Shown one piece after another: positions 1 to 10,906 of a stretch of 64,000 nucleotides of DNA. Every line of letters begins with the position of its first letter. The stretch's first letter is position 1. This DNA is from Gordonia jacobaea (GTDB lineage Bacteria; Actinomycetota; Actinomycetes; Mycobacteriales; Mycobacteriaceae): positions 434,001 to 498,000 of the forward strand of contig NZ_LDTZ01000016.1 in assembly GCF_001186365.1 (NCBI RefSeq), given 5' to 3'. The position numbers and the translations under genes were made by a program. The notes under the pieces were generated by a model. The model saw only the letters and a list, made by a program, of their open reading frames with translations. It ran no database searches and was not told the origin of the DNA.

Positions 1-7
1 CGCAGAG

Positions 8-463
8 GTGGGGACCCTCGTGCGAGAGCTCTACATCGACGCCGAGCCCGACATCGTGTTCGACGTCGTGAGTTCGCCCGAGCATGTCGCACAGTGGTGG
101 CCCGATGAGGCTCGATACCGACTCGAACCGGGGTCGCCCGGCGAGTTGGTGTTCCATACCGGCGATGGCGGCGAGATCGTGCAGCAGTTCACCGTCGTCG
201 AGTCGAATCCGCCACGCACGTTCTCGTTCCGGTGGACTCACCAGCCCGGCGACGACCCGGTCGCGGGCAACTCGTTGCTTGTCACTTTCGCTCTCACCGC
301 GTCGGGCAGTGGTACGACGCTGACGATGACCGAGACGGGATTCCGTGAAAGAGGTTGGGAGGAAGCAGAACTCGAACGGCAATTCCGTGAACACATCGAC
401 GGCTGGAACTTCTTCCTGCCTCGACTGGTGACCTACGTTGCCGGTGTGGAGGCCGCATCGTGA
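8..463 (+). CDS. SRPBCC (AHSA1-like) domain protein, possibly 5'-truncated by window
   Basis: A 151-residue START/Aha1-type fold protein. The N-terminal pattern (basic start, I-D-A-E-P-D-I-V-F-D-V-V, then S-P-E-H-V and W-W-P-D-E) is the usual opening of the AHSA1 subgroup, which binds small hydrophobic ligands; the ligand here is unknown. The frame is open to the window edge, so the true start may be upstream; GTG at 8 or GTG at 20 both give a family-like N-terminus. The stop overlaps the GTG of the next gene by four bases (GTGA), so it is translationally coupled to the ArsR-type regulator. SRPBCC plus ArsR pairs are common in actinobacteria, and the regulator usually controls its own operon. 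Confidence 0.75.
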   Translation: MGTLVRELYIDAEPDIVFDVVSSPEHVAQWWPDEARYRLEPGSPGELVFHTGDGGEIVQQFTVVESNPPRTFSFRWTHQPGDDPVAGNSLLVTFALTASGSGTTLTMTETGFRERGWEEAELERQFREHIDGWNFFLPRLVTYVAGVEAAS

Positions 464-891
464 CGCGTCTCGGATCAGTAGGCGACGTCGACGACGCACT
501 GTGGTCGGCCATCGGAGATCCGACGCGCCGTCGCATCGTCGACCTTCTTCTCGCTGACGACGGGGGTACGGCGACGTCGTTGAGTGAGCAGCTTCCGGTC
601 AGCCGTCAGGGAGTTGCCAAGCACCTCGGAGTCCTCGACCGAGTAGGGCTCGTGCAAGCGACGCCCACGGGACGTGAGCGACGCTACGACGTCGACAGGG
701 CTCAGCTTGCCAAGGCAGCCGCACAGCTCGAATCCGTCGGGGCCGCGTGGGATGCCCGGCTCCACCGCATCAAGGGCATCGCGGAGGCGCTGCAGCAGGC
801 CCGCAACCAGGGCAAACCAGAACACCAACCTCCAAAACAGAACGGTCCACAAGAGAACCGTCCAGAACATAACGATCAAGGGAGTAACTGA
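460..891 (+). CDS. ArsR-family winged-helix transcriptional regulator
   Basis: 143 residues. Residues about 8-85 form an ArsR-type winged helix: A-I-G-D-P-T-R-R-R-I-V-D-L-L at the start and the recognition helix S-R-Q-G-V-A-K-H-L-G-V-L near 48-60, followed by a wing with G-R-E-R-R-Y. No metal-binding CxC-type motif is visible, so it belongs to the group that is usually partnered with SRPBCC proteins rather than to metal sensors. The C-terminal 35 residues are polar and rich in Q, N, P and E and look disordered. It overlaps the upstream gene by four bases and the downstream gene by one base (TGATG), so all three genes are one operon. Confidence 0.87.
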   Translation: MTRLGSVGDVDDALWSAIGDPTRRRIVDLLLADDGGTATSLSEQLPVSRQGVAKHLGVLDRVGLVQATPTGRERRYDVDRAQLAKAAAQLESVGAAWDARLHRIKGIAEALQQARNQGKPEHQPPKQNGPQENRPEHNDQGSN

Positions 892-1337
892 TGAGCAGCA
901 TCCTGCACAGAATCGGCGTCGAGGGCGCCACCACCACAGACATCTACGACGCGTTGACCACCATCGACGGCTTGGCGGGCTGGTGGACAGAAGACGTAAG
1001 CGGTGACGGTGCGGCCGGTGGACGTCTCGAATTCCGCTTTCCGCCGGTCGGCGGATTCGACATGGAGGTACTTGAGACCGTCTCGGCGGAGTCGGTGCGA
1101 TGGCGCGTGATCGAAGGCCCCGACGAGTGGGTTGGCACGACCATCACGTGGTCGCTTCGCCAGGAGGGCGACTACGCCATCGTGATGTTCAGTCACGACG
1201 GCTGGCGCGAGCAGGTGCCGTTCATGAATCACTGCAGCACCAAGTGGGCGGTGTTCCTGATGAGTCTCAAGGCGCTGATCGAGTCGGGCAAGGGCACACC
1301 CGCACCGCGCGACGTCGCGGTCAGCGACTGGCACTGA
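891..1337 (+). CDS. SRPBCC domain protein
   Basis: 148 residues, second SRPBCC/START-fold protein of the operon. The start ATG shares its A with the TGA of the ArsR gene and has AAGGGAG eight bases upstream. The central G-L-A-G-W-W-T-E-D and C-terminal long helix (M-N-H-C-S-T-K-W-A-V-F-L-M-S-L-K) are typical of the fold. Ligand and role are unknown. It ends 12 nt before the convergent regulator of the monooxygenase operon, with no room for a separate terminator. Confidence 0.8.
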   Translation: MSSILHRIGVEGATTTDIYDALTTIDGLAGWWTEDVSGDGAAGGRLEFRFPPVGGFDMEVLETVSAESVRWRVIEGPDEWVGTTITWSLRQEGDYAIVMFSHDGWREQVPFMNHCSTKWAVFLMSLKALIESGKGTPAPRDVAVSDWH

Positions 1338-1349
1338 GTGCACCGTTGG

Positions 1350-3131
1350 TCAGGTGTTGATCCCGAACTCCCGGATCTTGCGATAGATCGTCGCCCGCGA
1401 GATGCCGAGGGCCGCGGCCGCCTCTGCCTTGCTGTGGTTGTTCTCCTCGAGGCTGCGTACGATCGCGTCGCGTTCGAGCGATTCGATCCTGGTCAGGGTG
1501 TGCCTGCTGGTCGAGCGGCAGCGCGGAGGTAGTTGAGCCGCTTCGATGGTGCCGGTGCGCTGATGAGTGACCACCTCGCGCAGGATCTGTCGTAGCTCGG
1601 TGACATTTCCGGGCCACGAGTATTTGCTGAGCTGGTTCATCGCGTTCGGTGCGACTGCCAACTCCCGTCCGCGGGTCAGTTGCTTGAGCAGCGTCGGCAC
1701 CAGATCGTGGAGGTCTTCGATGCGATGCCGCAGCGGAGGGAGTTCGACGGTGTGCCCGAAGAAGGGCAGCAGCACCGACGCCGCGTTCCCGGCGTCTGGC
1801 AGCGTCGTCACCGCGAGCCAGCCTGCGTGCTCGCGACCCGGAAGCAGATCGGAGATCGCGTTCACGGTGTCGTCGTCGAGTTGGTCGAGGCCACGGATGA
1901 TGACCCCGAAGCCGTCGGTGTCGAGTTCGGCTTCGAGGGCGTCGAACGTCTCCGGCGACTCGAAGTCGTCGGCGTTGAACACTCTCGTCGTGCCGGGCAG
2001 GAAACGCTCGGCCGCGGCCCGGAGTACGGCTGTGCGGCCCGAGCCCGATTCCCCAGAGACCGCGATCCAGCGTCCGGCGCGCACGTGCCCGGCAACGTTG
2101 TCGCAGCACTGACGCCACGACGAGCTTCGGCCGACGAGGCCGGGAAGGGCGGTGGCGGAGGTTCGAGTGACGCGTGCGTGTCGGGTCGGGCTGCCGTCGA
2201 CGAGGTGAACTCGGAAGACCGCGATATCGGAGTCGCAGTGCTCGTCGACGGGTGACAGCCGTGCCACCCTCCCGCTGGGCAATGCACTGACCCGCGGGAT
2301 CGCTGCGTCGAGGGAATGGGCGTCGACGGAATGGTCGACGGCCAACTCGAGGAGAGCGGTTTGGTCGGACGGATTCATGCTGTGGCGCAGCCTGCGATTC
2401 ATCAACACGACGTCGCCGGACAGCCCGATCACCATCGCCTGCGGAGCCCGCCGACACGTCGCGAGATAGGCGTTGAGGAGTCGGGATTCGCGCTCGCTGG
2501 CCTGCGAGACCATGCGCTGCACGATCTGCGACGTCGCCGATTTCGCGAGCGAGAGCAACAGACTAGACGGATGCTCCTGCTCGGTCAGACACGTGAGGTC
2601 GAGCGCGCCGACGATGGCTCCGGAGATGGGGTTGAGGATGGGAACTCCCGCGCAGGAGAGTCGGCCGAGACAGCCCGCGTAATGTTCCGAGCCGCTCACC
2701 AGGGTCGGTTGCCGAGTCTCGAGGGCAGTGCCGATGCCGTTGGTGCCCGCGTGCTCTTCGCTGTAGCTGTACCCGGGAGCGAGACTGACGTCGTCGAGCA
2801 TCCGTTGCAGGCCACGATTGGCGGTGGCACGTGAGAGTACGACGCCGTCGGGCGAGGTGAGGATGATGCTGATCGGTTCGGAGACGAGGTCGTTGGCGAG
2901 CTGATCGAGAACCGGCCGAGCCGCGGCGATCAGGGGTGTCTCGGGATTGGGTTCACGCACGAAGGGGAGTTCGAGTCGGTCGGCATCGACATTGAGCGCG
3001 CGCGAACGTCGCCACGACGTGAAGATCGCGTCGCGGACGTCGACATCGACATCGTCGTCGCTCAGAAATCGCTCGCGGGCGCGGGCGACGTGTCGTGATG
3101 TCGGAGCCTGGGCTGGTGGCTGGGATATCAC
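1350..3131 (-). CDS. mimR: GAF / AAA-like / Fis-type activator of the monooxygenase operon (MimR/AcoR-like)
   Basis: 593 residues. Layout: GAF sensor region about 70-210, an AAA+-like domain with Walker A G-E-S-G-S-G-R-T at 360-367, W-P-G-N at 506-509, and a Fis-type helix-turn-helix at about 550-590 (G-I-S-R-A-T-I-Y-R-K). The GAFTGA sigma-54 contact loop is absent and the Walker B acidic pair is replaced (G-V-I-I-R-G-L-D-Q-L), so this is the actinobacterial AcoR/MimR form that should act without sigma-54. GTG start. It lies directly downstream of the groEL paralogue on the same strand, the position expected for the regulator of a prm/mim cluster; the inducer is not visible from sequence. The symbol is by analogy with the Mycobacterium mim system. 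Confidence 0.8.
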   Translation of the reverse strand: MISQPPAQAPTSRHVARARERFLSDDDVDVDVRDAIFTSWRRSRALNVDADRLELPFVREPNPETPLIAAARPVLDQLANDLVSEPISIILTSPDGVVLSRATANRGLQRMLDDVSLAPGYSYSEEHAGTNGIGTALETRQPTLVSGSEHYAGCLGRLSCAGVPILNPISGAIVGALDLTCLTEQEHPSSLLLSLAKSATSQIVQRMVSQASERESRLLNAYLATCRRAPQAMVIGLSGDVVLMNRRLRHSMNPSDQTALLELAVDHSVDAHSLDAAIPRVSALPSGRVARLSPVDEHCDSDIAVFRVHLVDGSPTRHARVTRTSATALPGLVGRSSSWRQCCDNVAGHVRAGRWIAVSGESGSGRTAVLRAAAERFLPGTTRVFNADDFESPETFDALEAELDTDGFGVIIRGLDQLDDDTVNAISDLLPGREHAGWLAVTTLPDAGNAASVLLPFFGHTVELPPLRHRIEDLHDLVPTLLKQLTRGRELAVAPNAMNQLSKYSWPGNVTELRQILREVVTHQRTGTIEAAQLPPRCRSTSRHTLTRIESLERDAIVRSLEENNHSKAEAAAALGISRATIYRKIREFGINT

Positions 3132-3243
3132 GTGGTAGGTAACCCCTCTGTGATCTATATCTCACTTCCGAGTGTAGCCGACACATGGTCTGACGGACAT
3201 GTGTTGACGGCCGGTCGTGTGCGCGTGTGTTCGGCGTTGGGAA

Positions 3244-3295
3244 GGGCCGGCCGCGATCAACGCCGTGAACGGTTAGTTCAGATCGCGACCGGCCC
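3244..3295 (-). terminator. Strong hairpin after groEL
   Basis: Two 15-nt arms (3244-3258 and 3281-3295, GGGCCGG...GATC) pair with a single G-U and a 22-nt loop, 22 bases beyond the groEL stop. No U-tract follows on the minus strand. It may terminate the long operon or separate it from the regulator gene downstream. Confidence 0.6.
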
Positions 3296-3317
3296 AGTTC
3301 GGGGGACTACCAACCGG

Positions 3318-6147
<2,830 letters not shown>

Positions 6148-6151
<4 letters not shown>

Positions 6152-6960
6152 GATGACCTCCCGGTGATGGTTGCTGTTCGTGATGCGTCGAACATGTGGT
6201 GGCGCAGGTCGGTGATGACCGGCCCGCTGGTTCCGTCGCACTCGTCGTCGTCGGCGTAGCGGGTTGCGAGCAGTCCGCGGCAGAAATGTGCGTTGCCCTC
6301 CATGGAAATTCGCACCGATCGTGCGAATCGCATACGCATCGGAATCTCGTCGGCGCTCAGGGTTCGCCCCTCCTCGTCGACGACGACCCGACAGTTGGGG
6401 CAGACACCGAGCCCGATCTGTACTCGTCTGCGCAAGAGTGCGTATTTCTCCGGTCCGTCGGGGACGTCGCGCAGCAGCAGGTGCGTGCAGCCCTCGACGT
6501 CGACGACGCCCGATGAGATCAGCGGTGTCACGGCACGTTCCATGGCGGCGGTGTGCGCCTTGCGGAAGAAGGTGAGTCGGAGTTCCTCGAGATCCTGCTC
6601 CGCCTCGACACCGAAGGTGCCCTTGTAACCCGCGTGAGCGGCCAGACCCGCGTTGATCTTGTCCGAGTCGTGGTGATCGTCGAGCATCACGCGGACCCGT
6701 CCGATGTCGTCGATCGCTTCAAGTGCATCGAGTGCGTCAGATGCCATGAGGTAGGCGAAGTTCGGCGAACAGAACGACGTGGGTAGGCGCAGATGCACGG
6801 TGACACCCTCGTCGTCGAGGCTGATCGAGCGCACGAACCCCAGTTCGGTGATGGGCAGATCCAACTCGGGATCGGCAACCGTGTCGAGAGCTTCGATGAC
6901 GATGTCCGACAACGGCATGCCCGATGCCTGCGCCTGCCCGCGATGTGCGAGCGCGGTCAT
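6148..6960 (-). CDS. MIP18/DUF59 metal-sulfur protein of the monooxygenase operon
   Basis: 270 residues. Residues about 15-110 are a MIP18 (DUF59/SufT-like) domain: D-P-E-L-D-L-P-I-T-E-L-G-F-V-R and the cysteine in T-S-F-C-S-P-N-F. The C-terminal half is specific to these clusters and holds a C-P-N-C pair near 190 and further cysteines (G-N-A-H-F-C, D-E-C-D). The ATG at 6960 overlaps the amidohydrolase stop (ATGA), and its own stop overlaps the adh ATG, so all three are coupled. MIP18 proteins act in iron-sulfur or iron cofactor assembly; maturation of the diiron hydroxylase or the reductase is the natural inference but not shown. Confidence 0.8.
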
Positions 6961-8018
6961 GCGGTTACCGCCTCCGCGGCCGGCGTGTCCTGGGCGCCAG
7001 CGGCGACGTCGACGCCGGGATCGGCTGCATCGGTGGGGATTCGCAGTTCCTCGGGAACCGAGATGTGGGGATACAGCGCCGCCGCGTTGAGTCCGAGGAT
7101 CTTCTTCTTCTGCTCGACGGTGATCGGTGCGTACTCCGTCATGTCCTCGGGAATCTGGAAGTCGACGAAGCGCTCGACGAGCCACTGCGGTGTCCAGAGC
7201 GCGTAGTCGCTGGAGAACAGGATCTTGTCCTCACCGATCCAGTAGAGGAGTTCGCCGATGATCTGCGCGAAGTACCTCGGCCGCGTGTGGATGAACGGAA
7301 TGGCAACGGCGAGACCGCCGTACACGTTGGATTCCTGCGTGGCGATCCAGCAGAAGTCCTCGAGGCGAGGAAGACCGACGTGCTCGATGATGAAGTTCAG
7401 ATCGAGGTAGTCGGTGGCAACCTTGTCGACATCCGCGACGTCGAAGGCGTCTCGGTCGAGCGGCCGGATCGTCGGGCCCTTGTGTACGTGGACGTTCTTG
7501 ATGCCCAGTTTCAGGCACTCCTCCAGATAGCGCCGCGACCACGGGTCGTCGAGCTTGTATCCGCGTGAATCACCATGCCACTCAGCGGTATACAGCTTGA
7601 CGCCCTTGAGGTCCATCGCCTCGGCATCGCGTCGGAGCTGGACCAGACCGTCCTCGCCGTCGCGCGGGTCGTAGGCGTGGTTGTAGGTGAGCTTGTCGGG
7701 GTTGTCCTGCGCAAGCTTGAGCGAATCGTCGACCTGAGCGAAGCCGTTGACGTAGAAGTCCTTGAGGATCGTGGCCTGGAAGATCGCGTGATCGGCGGGC
7801 CCGTCGACGAAGAGGTCCTGCATCAGGCGGTCGGGGCCGTAGTAGCAGTAGGTGTCGTAATCCCACACCTGCTCTTCGGGACTCAGGTTGCGGTGATAGT
7901 CGTAGAAGCAGTCGATGAACTGTTTGCCGTGAATGTTGCGCTGGTTGGATTCGCGGCCGTCCCACAGGTGGACGTGGGCGTCGACGATGAAGTACTTCTC
8001 GCCATTCTTCTCGTACAT
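6957..8018 (-). CDS. Amidohydrolase-2 family metal-dependent hydrolase
   Basis: 353 residues, TIM-barrel amidohydrolase of the ACMSD/amidohydrolase-2 type. Metal-ligand motifs are V-D-A-H-V-H-L near residue 12, V-H-V-H-K-G, I-I-E-H-V-G and the late aspartate in L-F-S-S-D-Y-A. A homologue lies at the same place in mim/prm clusters, directly after the four monooxygenase genes, but its substrate is unknown. GAGTGAGAAG precedes the ATG. The gap to mimD is 161 nt with a strong hairpin, while its own stop overlaps the next ATG. Confidence 0.85.
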   Translation of the reverse strand: MYEKNGEKYFIVDAHVHLWDGRESNQRNIHGKQFIDCFYDYHRNLSPEEQVWDYDTYCYYGPDRLMQDLFVDGPADHAIFQATILKDFYVNGFAQVDDSLKLAQDNPDKLTYNHAYDPRDGEDGLVQLRRDAEAMDLKGVKLYTAEWHGDSRGYKLDDPWSRRYLEECLKLGIKNVHVHKGPTIRPLDRDAFDVADVDKVATDYLDLNFIIEHVGLPRLEDFCWIATQESNVYGGLAVAIPFIHTRPRYFAQIIGELLYWIGEDKILFSSDYALWTPQWLVERFVDFQIPEDMTEYAPITVEQKKKILGLNAAALYPHISVPEELRIPTDAADPGVDVAAGAQDTPAAEAVTA

Positions 8019-8134
8019 CTTCTCACTCGCTCTCTGAGATCTGGGCTGTCGTGATGATCTGGCTGTCGTAAAGATTGGGGCTGTCAGGTGTAGCGGAAAC
8101 TACGGTGCGGCAACGTGAGTCGCCGCTATGGATC

Positions 8135-8174
8135 CGCCGCAGGCGCCGGATGGACGGGCTCGGCGCCTGCGGCG
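8135..8174 (-). terminator. 14-bp GC hairpin just after mimD
   Basis: Perfect 14-nt arms (8135-8148 and 8161-8174, core GCCGCAGGCGCCG) with a 12-nt loop start six bases beyond the mimD stop. There is no U-tract. It may cause partial termination or protect the mimABCD mRNA 3' end, giving more oxygenase than downstream enzymes. Confidence 0.55.
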
Positions 8175-8179
8175 AAGCG

Positions 8180-8527
8180 TTACGACGACGCGGTGAGGTC
8201 GAATCCGATGAACTCGGCGGCGTCCTCCGGGCTGGCGAACAGGATGGTCTTGTCGTCGAGGTGCACCATCCGTCCGTAGTGCGTGGAGCTGATCTCCTCG
8301 AAGATCGACCCGTCGAAGTCCTGGCCGAGGGCATCGGTCAGTTCGTCGTAGTCGAAGATGAGGCGGTTGACGCCGTCGACACGGATCATCGACGGATACT
8401 CGGTGAGTTCGACGTCGTCCTTGGCTCCCATGACGTCGGCCACGATGCGACCGATCGGCGTGTTCATGAGCGTGACACCGCACATGTTGGAGAACTCGGT
8501 ATCGGCTCCGAATTGCATGGTGCTCAC
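8180..8527 (-). CDS. mimD: Monooxygenase coupling/effector protein
   Basis: 115 residues, MmoB/DmpM-type regulatory subunit that binds the hydroxylase and gates oxygen activation and electron transfer. Family-like core: an N-terminal [16 protein letters not shown] and a [12 protein letters not shown] strand. The GTG at 8527 is preferred: it overlaps the mimC TGA by four bases (GTGA) and has GAGGAG eight bases upstream; the ATG three codons later is the alternative. Fourth gene of the hydroxylase set. Confidence 0.88.
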   Translation of the reverse strand: MSTMQFGADTEFSNMCGVTLMNTPIGRIVADVMGAKDDVELTEYPSMIRVDGVNRLIFDYDELTDALGQDFDGSIFEEISSTHYGRMVHLDDKTILFASPEDAAEFIGFDLTASS

Positions 8528-9630
8528 TTGTTCAGCTCCTCTGGGATATCGACGTCCATGGCGGTCAGAACGTCGGCGAACTTGGTCTTCGCGTGTTCGA
8601 GACTGGATGAGAAGGTGACCGACTTGTCGGCCGGCTGCGACCAGATCGGCTGCAGGGCGCGGGCGGCGTCGAGGCTGCGCGGCACCCATTCAGACATCCA
8701 CCGCGAGAAGAGCTTTCGATTGTCGATGCCGTACTTCTCGTCGCGCGAGAGCATCTGGAACAGCGCGCGCGAGTAGTTGAGGTCCCGGTCGTAGTCGTAC
8801 TCTCCGGTACCGACGATCGTGGGGGTGATGTAGTCGCCGTTGCGGGCGGCAACCTGCATGACGAGCTCCGACCGGAACAGCGAGCCAACCAGTTGCTCGA
8901 AGACGATGTTGGAGCAGAACAGCAGCTCGGCCCAATCACCGATCGCCGTCAGCCGCTCCACCGCCTCGCGAGTGGGCTGCCACTCGGGGGCCGATTGCCA
9001 GACCTCCTTGTGCGCCGAGCCGTCGAACGCTTCCTCGGCTTCGGAAAGGTCGAGGTTGAACAGGGCAAGGTCCTGCGCGAAGCGCAGCTTGTGCGCGGCG
9101 TTGACGCAGACCGCGTTGTTGATCATGTTCGTCGGTGCCGACCGCTGAATCGAGGTGAACACATGCAGACCCATGCCGCTCTCGGCGTGCATCCAGGCGC
9201 CGAGGTTGCGCTCGATGAACTTGAGCCACGCCGAATTCCACCCGTCGTATGCCCGTGCGCGCTTGGCGTTCTGCAGGCACAGATCGACCTGGTGGACGAC
9301 CGCGGAGTTGTTGCGGTAGATCGACTGTTCCCATTCCTCGTTGGGATCGAGGAATTGATGCCAGTTGTCCGATTGCGCGGCGGTCCACTCCTTCGGATAC
9401 CCGCCCGGGCCGTCGCCGAAGCCGTAGATCCATCCCTGGGTGAGGTGACGCTCGGGGTCGGGCTGGACGTCGACGGTGACGTCCTCATAGATCGTGGCCC
9501 GCTTCTTGGAGGGCTGATAGTAGTTGTACTTTCGGCTGCGGCTGCTCGGGAATTCCCTTGCGCCGGCCTCGGCGTCGGTGAATTCGATGGAGGGGAAACT
9601 GCGTTCCCTCGGTTGAGCTGGTGCGGACAT
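8524..9630 (-). CDS. mimC: Diiron monooxygenase hydroxylase small (beta) subunit
   Basis: 368 residues, beta subunit of a soluble diiron monooxygenase (propane/methyl-ketone/phenol type). It has the ferritin-like helical core of the alpha subunit without the iron-binding ExxH pair, as expected. Stretches such as P-N-E-E-W-E-Q, R-N-L-G-A-W and S-R-D-E-K-Y-G are typical. AAAGG precedes the ATG; the gap to mimB is 47 nt, and the stop overlaps the mimD start. Confidence 0.92.
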   Translation of the reverse strand: MSAPAQPRERSFPSIEFTDAEAGAREFPSSRSRKYNYYQPSKKRATIYEDVTVDVQPDPERHLTQGWIYGFGDGPGGYPKEWTAAQSDNWHQFLDPNEEWEQSIYRNNSAVVHQVDLCLQNAKRARAYDGWNSAWLKFIERNLGAWMHAESGMGLHVFTSIQRSAPTNMINNAVCVNAAHKLRFAQDLALFNLDLSEAEEAFDGSAHKEVWQSAPEWQPTREAVERLTAIGDWAELLFCSNIVFEQLVGSLFRSELVMQVAARNGDYITPTIVGTGEYDYDRDLNYSRALFQMLSRDEKYGIDNRKLFSRWMSEWVPRSLDAARALQPIWSQPADKSVTFSSSLEHAKTKFADVLTAMDVDIPEELNK

Positions 9631-9677
9631 ACCTTTCGTTCCTGTCGTTCAGGCTGATTCGACCGCGATGGTCGTGA

Positions 9678-10721
9678 TCAGGAGTCGAATGCCGGGCTGG
9701 TGAACTTGTCGTAGAAGATCTGGTCGCGCGGAACCGAATGCTGCTCGGCCAGCGCGAGAGCTGCATCGACCATGGGTGGGGGACCGCAGAAATACACCTC
9801 CGTTCGTGCGAGGTCCGCTTCGTTGTCGTTGACGATGTCGGTGACGTTCCCGCCGATGACGGTGACGCCGTCAGGTGCGTCGTCGGTGCTCTCCGACAGG
9901 CACGCGGTGAACGAGAAATCCTCGATTTTCTCACCGAGAGTGGCGATTTCGTCGAGAAGGAAGAGATCCGACGCGGTGCGTGCGCCGTAGTAGAACCGGA
10001 CCGGCCGGTGCAGCCCTGTCTCACTGATGTGTCGCAGCAGTGAGAGCAGCGGCGCCATCCCGGCGCCCCCGCCGATCGCGACGATCGGGAGGACGTGCCC
10101 GTTGCGCAGCGTGCACGACCCGTACGGGCCGTTCACCTTGATCTCTTGCCCCTCCGACAGGCCATCGGTGAGCATGCCGGCGAACAGACCACCGGGATAC
10201 TTCTTGATCAAGAACTCGAGCCGATCCGGAGTCGCCGGGGTGGTGGCGATGGAGAACGACCGCTTCTCATCGGTGCCCGGGATGAACAGGTCGAAATACT
10301 GACCCGACTTGAATTCGACGGTTTCCGGCTCGACGACGTCGAGTTTCAGCGACACGATGTCGCGGGTCATCGGCTCGATGGCGGCGACCTTCGTGGTGAC
10401 GTCCTGGATGGGCGCACCGCCGAGGAGTTCGTCCTCGTCGAAGTTGAGGAGCTCGATCTCGCAGTCGCTGTATGCGTATGTGCGACAGAGAAGTACGTAC
10501 CCTTCGGCTTCTTCCGCGTCGTTGCAGGCGAAGGTGGAGTAGTCGTCCATTTGGACGTCGCCGTCGAGCATGTACGACTTGCAGGCCGAACAACGGCCTT
10601 CTCGGCAGCCGTGCATGAGGTGGATTCCCTGCCGGAATGCGGCGTCGAGGATGGTCTCGTCCTCGGCGACCTCCATCTCGATATCGACGGGTTCGAAGCT
10701 GATGTGATGCGTGTCGGCCAT
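9678..10721 (-). CDS. mimB: Monooxygenase NADH reductase (2Fe-2S / FAD)
   Basis: 347 residues. N-terminal plant-type ferredoxin with cysteines C39, C44, C47 and C79; FAD-binding R-S-F-S at 154-157; NAD-binding G-G-G-A-G-M-A-P at 217-224; C-terminal C-G-P-P-P-M. It passes electrons from NADH to the diiron hydroxylase. GGAG lies six bases before the ATG. It is separated from mimA by an unusually long 185-nt gap holding a perfect 16-bp hairpin. Confidence 0.95.
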   Translation of the reverse strand: MADTHHISFEPVDIEMEVAEDETILDAAFRQGIHLMHGCREGRCSACKSYMLDGDVQMDDYSTFACNDAEEAEGYVLLCRTYAYSDCEIELLNFDEDELLGGAPIQDVTTKVAAIEPMTRDIVSLKLDVVEPETVEFKSGQYFDLFIPGTDEKRSFSIATTPATPDRLEFLIKKYPGGLFAGMLTDGLSEGQEIKVNGPYGSCTLRNGHVLPIVAIGGGAGMAPLLSLLRHISETGLHRPVRFYYGARTASDLFLLDEIATLGEKIEDFSFTACLSESTDDAPDGVTVIGGNVTDIVNDNEADLARTEVYFCGPPPMVDAALALAEQHSVPRDQIFYDKFTSPAFDS

Positions 10722-10780
10722 GAAGTCTCCTGGGCTTTATGGGGATGTCCGCGCTGGTCGGGGCCGCGAGCGAAGCCGGG

Positions 10781-10822
10781 GGCGTATCGAGACCACGCTT
10801 GCGGAGGTGGTCTCGATACGCC
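10781..10822 (-). repeat. Perfect 16-bp inverted repeat between mimA and mimB
   Basis: GGCGTATCGAGACCAC (10781-10796) and its exact reverse complement (10807-10822) with a 10-nt loop. Downstream to 10906 is further GC-rich, partly self-complementary sequence. It lies inside the operon, so it would be transcribed as a very stable hairpin. Confidence 0.8.
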
Positions 10823-10906
10823 CTTACCCCGGGGCTCGGGGTCACTCGCCGAGCCGGGCGAAGCTCGGGCTTGCTCGACCGGCGCGGCGAGTGCGTCCGT
10901 CGCGGA

